This document shows, in pieces, positions 1-10,395 of a DNA stretch of 64,000 nucleotides. How positions within the stretch are numbered: position 1 is the first letter of the stretch; each line of letters begins with the position of its first letter. The DNA comes from Pseudomonas sp. (GTDB lineage: Bacteria > Pseudomonadota > Gammaproteobacteria > Pseudomonadales > Pseudomonadaceae), in the NCBI RefSeq assembly GCF_030684895.1, contig NZ_JAUXXP010000069.1, positions 21,865 through 85,864 of the forward strand. The letters are read 5' to 3'. The notes below the pieces were generated by a model. It was not told the DNA's origin, ran no database searches, and worked only from the letters and a program-made list of their open reading frames with translations. The translations under genes and the position numbers were made by a program.

Positions 1-514
1 GGCGGCTGTCGACCTGCACCGGGTTATCGAGGATTTCCAGGGCCTGCCTGCGTTCAAGAAGGTAGCTGTATGGGTGCGTACACCTGAGCGCGAGTACAAC
101 AAGCAGGTGGGCCTCGAAGAGGGGCTGCGTGCGCTACTCGGGGTGATCATGGCAACCAGTGCCTGCCCGGTGCTGGGTAAGCTCAAACCCATGGCGCAGC
201 ATCACCTGCCGTTCGCCAATAGTCAGGAGTTCATCCTGCGTACGGTGTCGTTGTACCTGACGCAGCAGTACTTCAATTTGCGCGAGGGGCGCACTGCGGA
301 TTGGGAATTGAAAGGCCTGGTGCGCATGTTTCAGCAGCTGCAACTGGTCAATCAGGCGTTCTGGCAGCGCATTCACGCCACCTGCGAGGGTGACTCCAAC
401 CTCAAGGCGTTCCTGACTTTCTTCTCCATGGCCTCGAGCATGACCTATTCGCTGGAAACCCAGCTGCAGAAGATTCGCCCGCTGGTCATGAGCTCACCCG
501 ATAGCGGTGAATAA
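1..514 (+). CDS. conserved hypothetical protein, 5' end outside window
   Basis: The reading frame is open from base 2 to the TAA at 512-514, so this is the C-terminal part (about 170 residues) of a longer protein. A GTG at 74 could serve as a start, but the frame upstream of it is open and reads like normal protein, so I treat the gene as cut by the window edge. The fragment is helix-rich, with no membrane segment. A motif CPVLGKLKPMAQHHLPFA lies about 30 residues after the GTG; I recall similar cysteine/histidine motifs in uncharacterised bacterial proteins. The function is unknown to me. It converges with the stress-protein gene that follows. Confidence 0.6.
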   Translation, partial: AAVDLHRVIEDFQGLPAFKKVAVWVRTPEREYNKQVGLEEGLRALLGVIMATSACPVLGKLKPMAQHHLPFANSQEFILRTVSLYLTQQYFNLREGRTADWELKGLVRMFQQLQLVNQAFWQRIHATCEGDSNLKAFLTFFSMASSMTYSLETQLQKIRPLVMSSPDSGE

Positions 515-544
515 CGCGGCGACGTTATTCACCCGCAGCTTGCG

Positions 545-985
545 TCAGCCGTTTTTTTTCAGGCGCACGGCCAGCACATCGCAGGGCGCGCCGTGCAGCA
601 CGTCATTGGCCGTTGAGCCCAGCAGCAGCGCCAGGCCGTGGCGGCCGTGGCTGCCGACGACGATCAGGTCGCACTGCTGTTCTTCGGCCAGGCGATGGAT
701 TTCCTGGCGCGGTTGGCCGTAGGCCAGGTGGCGATGTTCGGCGCTCAGGTCGGGATACTTCCCGGAAAACTTGTCCAGGCGCTCGCGGGCCTGGTCGAAT
801 TGCTGTTGTTGCAGCATCGACAGGTCCATTGGTACGTCGCCGCCAAAGGCCATGGCCATGGGCTCGACGATATGCACCACAGACAATTTGGCCCCGCTGC
901 TGGCGGCCAGTTTCTGCGCGCGGTGCATAACCGGGTCGCATTCCTCGGTAAGGTCGACGGCGACCAGAATGTGCTGGTAAGGCAT
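545..985 (-). CDS. universal stress protein, UspA family
   Basis: A 146-residue single-domain Usp protein, the usual length for the family. It begins MPYQHILVAVDLTEE, with the Asp of the nucleotide-binding fold near residue 10. It carries VVGSHGRHGLALLLGSTAN near residue 110, the glycine-rich phosphate loop, although the spacing between the second and third key glycines is 8 rather than the 9 of the classical ATP-binding version. Usp proteins are soluble cytoplasmic factors induced by starvation or oxygen limitation. The AGGAGAG-like sequence just upstream of the ATG supports the start. It is divergent from the gene at 1073 and stands alone. Identification is secure; the specific stress is not. 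Confidence 0.93.
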   Translation of the reverse strand: MPYQHILVAVDLTEECDPVMHRAQKLAASSGAKLSVVHIVEPMAMAFGGDVPMDLSMLQQQQFDQARERLDKFSGKYPDLSAEHRHLAYGQPRQEIHRLAEEQQCDLIVVGSHGRHGLALLLGSTANDVLHGAPCDVLAVRLKKNG

Positions 986-1072
986 GGGGTAACTCTCCTT
1001 GCAAGTGGATCAATGGTTTTAGTATGGCCGTCCTGAGCGCTGATGACAGGCTTTTGCCGGTGAGATAACGAT

Positions 1073-1510
1073 ATGAGTCCCTGGTTTCTGCTTTTGCTCC
1101 TGGCTTTTTTGCTCAGCCCGCTGGCCTGGCTGGTGCCCTCGCGCCATCAGCGTGGGCAGATGGATGTGCGCCTGCAGGCACGCCGTATGGGCGTGGCGAT
1201 GCAGTTGTCGCGTCAGGAATGGCCGCATTGGTTGCTGCGTCAGCCGCCGCATTCCTGTCCGCAATACCACCGTGCACGCCGCCGCGGTCAGGTCGATAGC
1301 TGGTGCTATTGGCAGCTGGAACCAGGGCAGTGGGTGAATAAATGGCGCGAGCCTTGCGCCGATCAGGCCTTGTTGACGCAACTGCAGGCGCTGCCGGCGG
1401 ATGCATTCAAGGTCGAGGCGACTAATCAGATGCTCTCGGTTTGCTGGGGCGAGCGAGGCGCTAGCGAGGCGTTGGAGAACATTGTTGCGTTTCTGCAGGC
1501 CAAAGCCTGA
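1073..1510 (+). CDS. hypothetical membrane-anchored protein
   Basis: A 145-residue protein with one N-terminal hydrophobic segment (residues 4-21, starting MSPWFLLLLLAFLLSPLAWL) followed by a basic, Trp- and Arg-rich soluble part. This fits a single-pass inner-membrane protein or an uncleaved signal anchor. No catalytic motif or known domain is visible to me. Residues 110-145 form a mixed alpha/beta tail with one Cys in SVCWGERG. It is transcribed divergently from the universal stress gene, 87 bases apart, so both promoters must lie in that gap. I do not recognise a function. Confidence 0.7.
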   Translation: MSPWFLLLLLAFLLSPLAWLVPSRHQRGQMDVRLQARRMGVAMQLSRQEWPHWLLRQPPHSCPQYHRARRRGQVDSWCYWQLEPGQWVNKWREPCADQALLTQLQALPADAFKVEATNQMLSVCWGERGASEALENIVAFLQAKA

Positions 1511-1584
1511 ACAAAAATTGTCTGGAACATTTTTTAACGTCGCGCAGCGACGGCCCGAAGGGTGGCTGCCAGGGGTGGCAGGCC

Positions 1585-1616
1585 ATAATAAAGAAAGCCC
1601 AGTGCAAGCACTGGGC
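1585..1616 (-). terminator. intrinsic terminator of the 1670-2488 gene
   Basis: A perfect 9-bp stem (1597-1605 pairs with 1608-1616) has a T-rich run after it on the minus strand (TTTCTTTATT). It lies about 55 bases beyond the stop of the minus-strand gene. Confidence 0.75.
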
Positions 1617-1669
1617 CGGAGTACGGCCAGGCAGGCCGGTAAAGCGAATACGGATGGCAGCGGTCGCGA

Positions 1670-2488
1670 TCAGAGGTTAGCGGCCGCGTACTGGCCGGAA
1701 ATCTGTTCAATGCCCTGGATGATGGTGTTGGAATACTTGTTGACCAGAAATGGCACGCTGTTTTCGTTGTAATTAATCAGCGACTTTTCAATATAGCGCC
1801 ATTTGGTAGCGACCCCTTCCCAGGATTGCTTGAGCTGCGGTGTGTTCTTCGGGTCTTTCTCCAGTGCCGCCATCTTGCTGGCGAATTCGCTGACCAACTC
1901 CTCGATTGGTCGTGCATCGCCGCCGCCCATAAAGGTGGCGCCTACCGAGGCGCTGCGCGAGGCGTAATCCACGGCAATACCTTGCATCAGAATGCTCTGC
2001 TCGCGGCTGCGTTGGGTTAGCGCAGGCACGCTGTAGCTGCCTTCCTGTTGAATCTTGGTATACAGCTCCTGGCTCAGGGTCATCAGCTGCTGGTTGCGGG
2101 CTGCCAGGTCGGCTACTGGTTGCAGGTCGGTAAAGCCCTGGCTCTTTAGTGCGTTGATCAGGTTGTTGAGGTCGATCTGATAACCCTTCCATTGCTGATC
2201 AAGCTGCGAGCGCAGCGCTTTGGCGCCTTCGCCGGGCATATCGGTCAGTGCTGTCAGGTGGCTATTCACCTCGCTCAGCGAGTCATTGATCATCCGCGCG
2301 TAGCGTTGGTCACCTTCCATGCCATTGAACATATAGAAGTCGCCAAGGGATTTTTGTGCAGCCAGGCGCAGTTGGTGCAGTTTCAGCAGGCTGGTGGCGG
2401 CATCTGCAGCCTGGGTTACGGCGCTGAACAGGGGGAGGGTGATCGCGAGCAGGGTGCTCAAAACAATGGCAAGCATGCGGCTCGACAT
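1670..2488 (-). CDS. secreted helical protein of unknown function
   Basis: The frame stays open upstream to 2791, but I start at the ATG at 2488, which has GGAG 8 bases before it and begins a clear signal peptide (MSSRMLAIVLSTLLAITLPLF, probable cleavage after TQAADA). This gives 272 residues. The mature part is almost wholly alpha-helical and looks like two long-helix hairpins. Its first part (LLKLHQLRLAAQKSLGDFYMF...) resembles the periplasmic helical modules of type IV pilus chemoreceptors, but there is no membrane segment or signalling domain after it. It is probably a periplasmic ligand-binding or structural protein. The function is not assigned; the terminator at 1585-1616 ends a single-gene transcript. 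Confidence 0.75.
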   Translation of the reverse strand: MSSRMLAIVLSTLLAITLPLFSAVTQAADAATSLLKLHQLRLAAQKSLGDFYMFNGMEGDQRYARMINDSLSEVNSHLTALTDMPGEGAKALRSQLDQQWKGYQIDLNNLINALKSQGFTDLQPVADLAARNQQLMTLSQELYTKIQQEGSYSVPALTQRSREQSILMQGIAVDYASRSASVGATFMGGGDARPIEELVSEFASKMAALEKDPKNTPQLKQSWEGVATKWRYIEKSLINYNENSVPFLVNKYSNTIIQGIEQISGQYAAANL

Positions 2489-2776
2489 GGGCAAAACTCC
2501 GTGCGCCCTTGATTGGGCTCTAATTGTTTTTGTTTTGGCTACGGGCGGTCTAAAACGGCCGTATTGAAACGACTGTACCTGCAGCCAAATCATTTGGCTA
2601 GGTATGCGCTGGATCACACTTCTCTTGGCAGAGTTGCCGAAGTAACCGTATATCGCTGCGGATGGCCGCCTGTTCGCCGCAGAGTAATCCACCCGCCTGG
2701 GTAAGCCTGAACGTAATTTTTTGTACGCCTTTGCAGTCACTACAGGCCAATTGACAAGTAGAGGCTTTTCCTTGAA

Positions 2777-2788
2777 GGTGTGCACACC
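2777..2788. promoter_or_regulatory. 12-bp perfect palindrome upstream of fadBA
   Basis: GGTGTGCACACC is self-complementary and sits 183 bases before the fadB ATG, just upstream of the candidate PsrA site. A sequence TTGACA occurs at 2751-2756, but I find no convincing -10 at normal spacing. It may be an operator; no regulator is assigned. The rest of the 2489-2970 gap shows no gene I can support. Confidence 0.4.
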
Positions 2789-2793
2789 CAAAT

Positions 2794-2807
2794 CAAACGG
2801 GCGTATG
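2794..2807. promoter_or_regulatory. candidate PsrA operator of fadBA
   Basis: CAAACGGGCGTATG fits the PsrA consensus (G/C)AAAC-N2-4-GTTT(G/C) with a single mismatch (GTATG for GTTTG). PsrA is known to repress the fadBA5 operon of P. aeruginosa and to be released by long-chain acyl ligands. The psrA gene is in this window at 11908. Confidence 0.5.
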
Positions 2808-2970
2808 AATTGAGCGTTTACCTTAAGAGGTACCGCCTTTACAGCCCGATTATCGCGTCGGTGGGTGTGCCAGGCTGATTGGGGCTACTCTGAGACGGCT
2901 ATGCCGTGGAGTAGCTTGCTGGTTGGCTCCGATGTGTACTGTTCAGCTTCCATACCGTGGAGATCAGTTG

Positions 2971-5118
2971 ATGATTTACGAAGGTAAAGCCATCACGGTT
3001 AAGGCTCTTGAGAGTGGCATCGTCGAATTGAAATTCGACCTCAAGGGTGAATCCGTCAACAAATTCAACCGTCTTACCCTCAATGAACTGCGTCAATCCG
3101 TTGATGCGATCAAGGCCGATGGTTCGATCAAGGGCGTGATTGTCACCAGTGGCAAAGACGTATTTATCGTCGGCGCCGACATCACCGAGTTCGTCGACAA
3201 CTTCAAGTTGCCGGACGAAGAACTGGTGGCTGGCAACCTCGAAGCCAACAAGATCTTCAGTGATTTTGAAGACCTCAATGTTCCGACTGTTGTCGCGATC
3301 AATGGCATCGCCCTGGGCGGTGGTTTTGAGATGTGCCTGGCCGCGGATTACCGCGTCATGGCCGAAAGCGCCAAAGTTGGCCTGCCGGAAGTCAAGCTGG
3401 GCATCTACCCAGGCTTCGGCGGCACCGTGCGTCTGCCACGGATTATCGGTACCGATAATGCCGTTGAGTGGATTGCCGGTGGTAAAGAAAACAAAGCGGC
3501 TGACGCCCTGAAGATGGGTGCAGTGGATGCCGTGGTTGCTGCTGACAAGCTGCAAGCCGCTGCTCTGGACCTGATCAAGCGCGCCATCTCCGGCGAGCTG
3601 GACTACAAGGCCAAGCGTCAGCCGAAGCTGGAAAAGCTCAAGCTCAACGCGATTGAGCAGATGATGTGCTTCGAAACTGCCAAAGGTTTCGTCGCAGGCC
3701 AGGCCGGCCCGAACTACCCGGCGCCGGTTGAAGCGATCAAAACCATTCAGAAAGCCGCCAACTTCGGTCGCGATAAAGCGCTGGAAGTGGAAGCTGCTGG
3801 CTTCGTCAAACTGGCTAAAACCCCGGTTGCTGCCAGCCTGATCGGCCTGTTCCTGAATGATCAGGAACTGAAGAAGAAGTCCAAGCAGTACGACGAAATC
3901 GCCAAAGACGTGAAACTGGCTGCCGTACTCGGCGCTGGCATCATGGGTGGCGGTATCGCCTACCAGTCCGCTTCCAAGGGCACCCCGATCCTGATGAAGG
4001 ATATCCGTGAAGAGGGTATCCAGATGGGGCTGGCCGAGGCTTCCAAGCTGCTCGGCGGTCGCGTTGCCAAAGGTCGTATGACTGCAGCGAAGATGGCTGA
4101 AGCCCTCACTGCGATTCGTCCAACCATGTCCTACGGCGACTTCGGCGCTGTCGACATTGTTGTCGAAGCCGTGGTTGAGAACCCGAAGGTCAAGCAGATC
4201 GTGCTGGCCGAAGTGGAAGGCGTGGTTAAAGAAGACGCAATCCTCGCGTCGAACACCTCGACCATTTCCATCAACTTGCTGGCCAAGGCCCTCAAGCGTC
4301 CGGAAAACTTCGTCGGCATGCACTTCTTCAACCCGGTGCACATGATGCCGCTGGTTGAAGTGATTCGTGGCGAGAAGTCCAGCGACGTAGCCGTGGCTAC
4401 CACCGTTGCTTACGCCAAGAAAATGGGCAAGACCCCAGTTGTGGTCAACGACTGCCCAGGCTTCCTGGTTAACCGCGTGCTGTTCCCGTACTTCGGTGGC
4501 TTCTCCAAGCTGCTGGCATTCGGCGTGGACTTCGTGCGTATCGACAAGGTCATGGAGAAGTTCGGCTGGCCGATGGGCCCGGCGTACCTGTCCGACGTGG
4601 TCGGTATCGACACCGGTCACCACGGCCGTGACGTAATGGCTGAAGGCTTCCCGGATCGTATGGCGGTTGAAGGCCGTACCGCAGTTGACGTGATGTATGA
4701 AGCAGATCGCCTGGGCCAGAAGAACGGCAAAGGCTTCTACTCCTACGAAATGGACAAGCGCGGCAAGCCGAAGAAGGTTTCTGATCCGGTTGCCTACGAT
4801 CTGCTCAAGTCCATCGTGACCGAGCAGCGTGAAGTGACTGATGAAGACATCATCAACTTCATGATGATTCCTCTGTGCATGGAAACCGTGCGTTGTCTGG
4901 AAGATGGCATCGTTGATACCGCAGCTGAGGCCGATATGGGCCTGATCTACGGCATCGGCTTCCCGCCGTTCCGCGGTGGTGCGCTGCGTTACATCGATAC
5001 CGTCGGTGTAGCCGAGTTCGTTGCCCTGGCCGACAAATATGCCGAGCTGGGCGCGCTGTACACCCCGACTGCCAAGCTTCGCGAAATGGCCGCTAACGGC
5101 CAGAAGTTTTTCGGTTAA
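2971..5118 (+). CDS. fadB: fatty acid oxidation complex subunit alpha
   Basis: A 715-residue multifunctional protein of normal FadB length. It combines enoyl-CoA hydratase/isomerase (residues 1-190, oxyanion loop GGGFE with acidic residues near 120 and 140) and 3-hydroxyacyl-CoA dehydrogenase (Rossmann motif [11 protein letters not shown] near 320; catalytic His in [10 protein letters not shown] near 450). It performs hydration and oxidation of acyl-CoA intermediates in beta-oxidation and pairs with FadA in an alpha2beta2 complex in the cytoplasm. The frame is open upstream to 2923, but the ATG at 2971 has GGAG 8 bases before it and matches the family start. fadA follows after 30 bases as one operon. 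A candidate PsrA site lies upstream. Confidence 0.97.
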   Translation: MIYEGKAITVKALESGIVELKFDLKGESVNKFNRLTLNELRQSVDAIKADGSIKGVIVTSGKDVFIVGADITEFVDNFKLPDEELVAGNLEANKIFSDFEDLNVPTVVAINGIALGGGFEMCLAADYRVMAESAKVGLPEVKLGIYPGFGGTVRLPRIIGTDNAVEWIAGGKENKAADALKMGAVDAVVAADKLQAAALDLIKRAISGELDYKAKRQPKLEKLKLNAIEQMMCFETAKGFVAGQAGPNYPAPVEAIKTIQKAANFGRDKALEVEAAGFVKLAKTPVAASLIGLFLNDQELKKKSKQYDEIAKDVKLAAVLGAGIMGGGIAYQSASKGTPILMKDIREEGIQMGLAEASKLLGGRVAKGRMTAAKMAEALTAIRPTMSYGDFGAVDIVVEAVVENPKVKQIVLAEVEGVVKEDAILASNTSTISINLLAKALKRPENFVGMHFFNPVHMMPLVEVIRGEKSSDVAVATTVAYAKKMGKTPVVVNDCPGFLVNRVLFPYFGGFSKLLAFGVDFVRIDKVMEKFGWPMGPAYLSDVVGIDTGHHGRDVMAEGFPDRMAVEGRTAVDVMYEADRLGQKNGKGFYSYEMDKRGKPKKVSDPVAYDLLKSIVTEQREVTDEDIINFMMIPLCMETVRCLEDGIVDTAAEADMGLIYGIGFPPFRGGALRYIDTVGVAEFVALADKYAELGALYTPTAKLREMAANGQKFFG

Positions 5119-5133
5119 TCGCGCAACGACTAG

Positions 5134-6324
<1,191 letters not shown>

Positions 6325-6347
6325 GCTTCAACGGTGTAAGAGATGGA

Positions 6348-6380
6348 AAAAACCGGGGCCCAGTGCCCCGGTTTTTGTTT
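6348..6380 (+). terminator. intrinsic terminator of fadBA
   Basis: An 11-bp stem (6348-6358 with 6366-6376) has a CCGGGG core, a 7-base loop and a T-rich tail, 24 bases after the fadA stop. Confidence 0.88.
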
Positions 6381-6410
6381 ATCAGCAGAAAATCTTCAAG
6401 GACATGCCTC

Positions 6411-6647
6411 ATGCAGCTACAGCCCGGCCTCTACCGCCACTACAAAGGCCCTGAATACCGTGTGTTTGGCGTAGCCCAGCACTCCGAAACGGAGCAGGCG
6501 ATGGTGGTCTATCAGGCGCTGTATGGCGAGTTTGGCTTGTGGGTACGACCGTTGGAGATGTTCTGCGAAAGCGTTGAGGTGGACGGCGAGACGGTTCCAC
6601 GCTTTGCTTTGATTCAGGCTGAAACCGCACTCTTTACTCGGCCTTGA
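6411..6647 (+). CDS. DUF1653 family protein
   Basis: A 78-residue protein starting MQLQPGLYRHYKG. The pattern LxxGxYRHYKGxxYxVxGxAxHSET...VYxxLYGxxGLWVRPxxMFxE is that of DUF1653, a small beta-rich cytoplasmic domain with no assigned activity. I start at the ATG at 6411, where AAGGA lies 8 bases upstream, not at the longer open frame from 6198 that overlaps fadA. It lies after the fadBA terminator, so it probably has its own promoter, and it is about 120 bases before topA. Confidence 0.85.
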   Translation: MQLQPGLYRHYKGPEYRVFGVAQHSETEQAMVVYQALYGEFGLWVRPLEMFCESVEVDGETVPRFALIQAETALFTRP

Positions 6648-6671
6648 GCTGACATCGGGCCACTGCTGCGC

Positions 6672-6707
6672 TTGACCTCGGCCGGACCACCACTATATAT
6701 AGCGGTG
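6672..6707 (+). promoter_or_regulatory. probable topA promoter inside a palindrome
   Basis: TTGACC at 6672-6677 is followed after 16-18 bases by an AT-only TATATAT -10 region. That region is the centre of a 20-bp interrupted palindrome (CACC-A-CTATATATAG-C-GGTG, 6688-6707). The location 65-100 bases before the topA ATG suits a promoter, and the melt-prone centre could make it sensitive to supercoiling. Confidence 0.5.
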
Positions 6708-6771
6708 CCGCGCTAGCAGGCAGCACAGCGCCTCCCGCATTTTTTATCGAATTTCAGGAATTTTCCAATCC

Positions 6772-9381
6772 ATGGGCAAATCGCTGGTCATCGTGGAATC
6801 CCCGGCCAAGGCCAAGACCATCAACAAGTACTTGGGCAACGAGTACGTGGTGAAGTCGAGCATCGGCCACATCCGTGACCTACCCACCAGTGGTTCGGCG
6901 AGCACCGCCAAAGAGCCGGTCAAGCGTGGTAAAGCCGCTGCAGGTGAAGTACCGGCGCTGTCGCCCAAGGAAAAAGCCAAGCGTCAGCTGTTTGCGCGCA
7001 TGGGGGTTGATCCTGAACACGGCTGGAAGGCCAAGTACGAGATCCTTCCGGGCAAAGAGAAGGTGGTCGAAGAGCTGCGCCGTTTAGCCAAGGACGCTGA
7101 CACCATCTATCTCGCAACCGACTTGGACCGCGAGGGGGAAGCCATTGCCTGGCACCTGCGCGAATCCATCGGTGGCGACGACAGCCGCTACAAGCGCGTG
7201 GTGTTCAACGAAATCACCAAGAAGGCCATTCAGGAAGCGTTCTCCAAGCCCGGTGAGCTGGATATCAACCGGGTCAACGCCCAGCAGGCGCGGCGCTTCC
7301 TCGACCGCGTAGTGGGTTACATGGTCTCGCCGCTGCTGTGGGCGAAGATCGCCCGTGGCCTGTCTGCCGGTCGTGTGCAATCGGTAGCGGTGAAGCTGGT
7401 GGTAGAGCGCGAGAAAGAGATCCGCGCTTTCGTCCCGGAAGAATACTGGGAAGTACACGCTGATCTGGGCACCGCCAAAGGCGCCAATGTGCGCTTTGAA
7501 GTGGCGCGTGAGAACGGCGCAGCCTTCAAACCGCTGAATGAAGCCCAGGCCATGGCGGCCCTGGCTACGCTGAAAGCCTCCAGCTACAGCATCACTAAAC
7601 GCGAAGACAAGCCGACCAGCAGCAAGCCTTCGGCACCGTTTATTACCTCCACCCTGCAGCAGGCAGCGAGCAACCGCCTGGGCTTTGGGGTGAAGAAGAC
7701 CATGATGATGGCCCAGCGTCTGTATGAGGCCGGTTACATCACCTATATGCGTACCGACTCGACCAATCTCTCGGCGGATGCCGTGAGCATGGTGCGTGAC
7801 TTTATCGAAGGCGAGTTCGGCAAGAAGTACCTGCCGGCCAACCCGATTGCCTACAGCAGCAAGGAAGGCGCCCAGGAAGCGCACGAAGCGATTCGCCCTT
7901 CCGACGTCAACCTTAAGCCGACGCAATTGTCGGGTATGGAGCGCGACGCCGAGCGTTTGTACGAGCTGATCTGGCGCCAGTTCGTGGCCTGCCAGATGCC
8001 GCCGGCTGAGTACCTGTCGACTACCGTGACCGTCACTGCTGCGCAGTTCGAGCTGCGTGCCAAGGGACGTATCCTTAAGTTCGATGGCTACACCCGGGCG
8101 TTGCCGCAGCTGAGCAAGCCGGGCGATGACGATGTATTGCCCGAAATGAATCAAGGTGAAGTGCTCAAGCTGGTCAAGCTCGATCCGAGCCAGCACTTCA
8201 CCAAGCCGCCTGCTCGCTACTCGGAAGCCAGCTTGGTTAAAGAGATGGAGAAGCGCGGTATTGGTCGACCTTCGACCTACGCTGCAATTATCGGCACTAT
8301 TCAGGATCGCGGTTATGTGGCGCTGCACAACCGTCGTTTCTACTCCGAAAAGATGGGCGATATCGTCACTGAGCGTCTCTGCGAGAGTTTCTCTAATTTG
8401 ATGGACTACGGCTTTACCGCCGGCATGGAAGAGCATCTGGACGACGTAGCCCAGGGCGAGCGCGAGTGGAAGCATGTGCTTGATGAATTCTACGGTGACT
8501 TCAAGAAGAAGCTTGAAGTGGCAGGCGACAGCGATGGTGGTATGCGCGCCAATACACCAACGCTCACGGATATTGCTTGTCGCGATTGCGCTCGGCCGAT
8601 GACTATTCGTACCGCCTCGACAGGTGTATTCCTTGGCTGTTCCGGTTATGCATTGCCGCCCAAAGAGCGCTGCAAGGCGACGGTCAATCTGGTTCCGGGC
8701 GATGAGATTGCTGCGGACGATGAGGGGGAGTCGGAATCGCGTGTGCTGCTTGGCAAGCATCGCTGCCCAATCTGTTCGACCGCGATGGATGCCTACCTGC
8801 TTGATGAGACCCGCAAGCTGCATATTTGCGGTAATAACCCCGATTGCAGTGGTTATGAAGTGGAGCAGGGCCAGTACCGCATCAAGGGCTACGAAGGCCC
8901 GAGCCTGGACTGCGACAAGTGTGGCAGTCAGATGCAGCTCAAGACTGGCCGTTTTGGCAAGTTCTTCGGTTGTACTAACAGCGAGTGCAAGAACACCCGC
9001 AAACTGCTGAAAAGCGGTGAAGCGGCGCCGCCGAAAATGGACCCGGTGAAGATGCCGGAGCTCAAGTGCGAGAAGGTCAACGACACCTACATCCTGCGCG
9101 ATGGCGCTTCGGGTCTGTTCCTGGCTGCCAGTCAGTTCCCGAAAAACCGCGAAACCCGCGCACCGCTGGTGTTGGAACTGATCCCGCATCGCGACGAGAT
9201 CGATCCCAAGTACCACTTTCTCTGCGACGCACCGAAGAAAGACCCGCAAGGCCGTGCCGCGGTGATCCGTTACAGCCGCAAGACCAAAGAGCAGTACGTG
9301 CAGACCGAGGTCGATGGCAAGCCGACGGGCTGGCGTGCGTTCTTTGATGGTGGCAAGTGGAAAGTCGAAGACAAGAGCTGA
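6772..9381 (+). CDS. topA: DNA topoisomerase I
   Basis: An 869-residue type IA topoisomerase, close to the E. coli length. The Toprim domain starts [17 protein letters not shown] and carries the acidic DLDREGE motif near 118. The DNA-cleaving tyrosine is Tyr325 in [11 protein letters not shown]. Three C-terminal four-cysteine zinc ribbons follow (starting near residues 603, 665 and 705; e.g. CRDC...C...C and CDKCGSQM...FFGCTNSEC). It relaxes negative supercoils by passing a strand through a transient break. A basic, Lys-rich insert occupies residues 42-70. It is monocistronic as far as can be seen, with a candidate palindromic promoter upstream. Confidence 0.97.
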   Translation: MGKSLVIVESPAKAKTINKYLGNEYVVKSSIGHIRDLPTSGSASTAKEPVKRGKAAAGEVPALSPKEKAKRQLFARMGVDPEHGWKAKYEILPGKEKVVEELRRLAKDADTIYLATDLDREGEAIAWHLRESIGGDDSRYKRVVFNEITKKAIQEAFSKPGELDINRVNAQQARRFLDRVVGYMVSPLLWAKIARGLSAGRVQSVAVKLVVEREKEIRAFVPEEYWEVHADLGTAKGANVRFEVARENGAAFKPLNEAQAMAALATLKASSYSITKREDKPTSSKPSAPFITSTLQQAASNRLGFGVKKTMMMAQRLYEAGYITYMRTDSTNLSADAVSMVRDFIEGEFGKKYLPANPIAYSSKEGAQEAHEAIRPSDVNLKPTQLSGMERDAERLYELIWRQFVACQMPPAEYLSTTVTVTAAQFELRAKGRILKFDGYTRALPQLSKPGDDDVLPEMNQGEVLKLVKLDPSQHFTKPPARYSEASLVKEMEKRGIGRPSTYAAIIGTIQDRGYVALHNRRFYSEKMGDIVTERLCESFSNLMDYGFTAGMEEHLDDVAQGEREWKHVLDEFYGDFKKKLEVAGDSDGGMRANTPTLTDIACRDCARPMTIRTASTGVFLGCSGYALPPKERCKATVNLVPGDEIAADDEGESESRVLLGKHRCPICSTAMDAYLLDETRKLHICGNNPDCSGYEVEQGQYRIKGYEGPSLDCDKCGSQMQLKTGRFGKFFGCTNSECKNTRKLLKSGEAAPPKMDPVKMPELKCEKVNDTYILRDGASGLFLAASQFPKNRETRAPLVLELIPHRDEIDPKYHFLCDAPKKDPQGRAAVIRYSRKTKEQYVQTEVDGKPTGWRAFFDGGKWKVEDKS

Positions 9382-9390
9382 TTTAGCACA

Positions 9391-9419
9391 ACGCGCGCCT
9401 GTCCCTGGCCAGCGCGCGT
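9391..9419. other. GC-rich stem-loop after topA
   Basis: An 8-bp perfect stem (9391-9398 with 9412-9419, ACGCGCGC/GCGCGCGT) has a 13-base loop and no T-run, so it is not a typical intrinsic terminator. It may stabilise the topA 3' end. Confidence 0.4.
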
Positions 9420-9452
9420 ATGCTTATCCAATCCGTTATGGAGCGCGCCGCA

Positions 9453-9971
9453 ATGGCCAATGAACTCTATACCCGCACCAATCAGAAAATTTTCTACGCC
9501 GGCCTGGCGCTGGAGTCCTGGCGCAAAGCCGAGCAGGGTCAGAGCATGAATGCCCTGGCTTTGATCCAGGCCGAGCGTGAGGCTGCGTTGTTTCATCTGT
9601 ACGGTGCGCTGCTCGGCCTGTGCCATGAGATTGCCGGTTACTACCGTTTGCCGGATAGTGCCGCGCCGCGTGCCGAGCGCTTTCTCACTGATGAGGTGTT
9701 ACAAGCAGCGCCGAGCCAGGAACTGGGTGAGCTGGTCGAGCTGGCGCAGGCAGCCGATAGCTGGGTAGCTCAGCTGCTCAAGGCCTATGCCGAGCTGTTT
9801 CAACCGCCGCAGGCCGGTAAAAAAGCCAAGGTCGATCCTGCAACGCCGTTGATCACAGCGGTCAGCCTGGATGAAGAAGTTGCGCCCTTGGCGCAGGCGA
9901 CGCTTGAGGTCTGGCGTCAGCAGTTGAAGGCTCTGGCGCAGCGTTTTCGGCAAACCTTAAGCGAGTGGTGA
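9453..9971 (+). CDS. DUF6586-like conserved hypothetical protein
   Basis: A 172-residue soluble, strongly helical protein beginning MANELYTRTNQKIFYAGLALE. I recall this start from a Pseudomonas family annotated as DUF6586, found next to topA and the SOS genes; the family number is from memory. I chose the ATG at 9453 because GGAG lies 9 bases upstream; an in-frame ATG at 9438 and a TTG-type start at 9420 are less likely. No catalytic motif, signal peptide or membrane segment is visible. The protein is followed by another small gene in the same direction, 78 bases on. The function is unknown. Confidence 0.8.
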   Translation: MANELYTRTNQKIFYAGLALESWRKAEQGQSMNALALIQAEREAALFHLYGALLGLCHEIAGYYRLPDSAAPRAERFLTDEVLQAAPSQELGELVELAQAADSWVAQLLKAYAELFQPPQAGKKAKVDPATPLITAVSLDEEVAPLAQATLEVWRQQLKALAQRFRQTLSEW

Positions 9972-10049
9972 GAGGCTGATTGGACCGGCGGACTAGGGCG
10001 AGCCCGGGTCGGCTGTTACACTGTTAGCCTATTGTGGAGAGCTAAGCCA

Positions 10050-10283
10050 ATGCCTACATCATTCCTGGAAATTGTTGAATTGCCCGACGGGCGCATTGCC
10101 TTGCGTCGTGCAGAGGATGAAGAGTCGCTGGTAGTGCTGGATTTCTCTGCTGATGCCAAGGCATTTCTGCAGGGGCAGCACGTCGAGGTGGCCAAGGCCA
10201 TGCTCAATGTCGGTGTGCAGATGGCGGGGCGCCTGGCGGAAAATAATTTTCAGCAGGAAGAAGGGCCACGGGTTCTGCATTGA
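10050..10283 (+). CDS. small conserved hypothetical protein
   Basis: 77 residues starting MPTSFLEIVELPDGRIALRR. It looks like a small acidic fold with a short N-terminal beta hairpin followed by a helix (VEVAKAMLNVGVQMAGRLAE). GGAG 10 bases before the ATG fixes the start; the longer frame from a GTG at 10032 has no such site. It sits between the DUF6586-like gene and sulA, with which it converges. I recognise the gene position from other pseudomonads but no function is known to me. Confidence 0.78.
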   Translation: MPTSFLEIVELPDGRIALRRAEDEESLVVLDFSADAKAFLQGQHVEVAKAMLNVGVQMAGRLAENNFQQEEGPRVLH

Positions 10284-10395
10284 TTGCAGAACACCTTTGG
10301 ACTCAGAGTTAGAGCGTTCTGCTCGCGTTAGCTGTTTCTTAAATCAGGTTTCTAATGGCTGAAACGCACATTCCTTGTGCGTGACCTTTGGCCAA

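Noticed and set aside
2751..2780. TTGACA at 2751 as the -35 of fadBA
   Set aside because: No acceptable -10 lies 16-18 bases downstream.
7084..9249. A 721-codon frame antisense to topA
   Set aside because: Shadow of topA; no supported start or domain.
10320..10385. ACGCAC/GTGCGT stem-loop as terminator for sulA or the 10050 gene
   Set aside because: Only 6 base pairs and no T-run on either strand.
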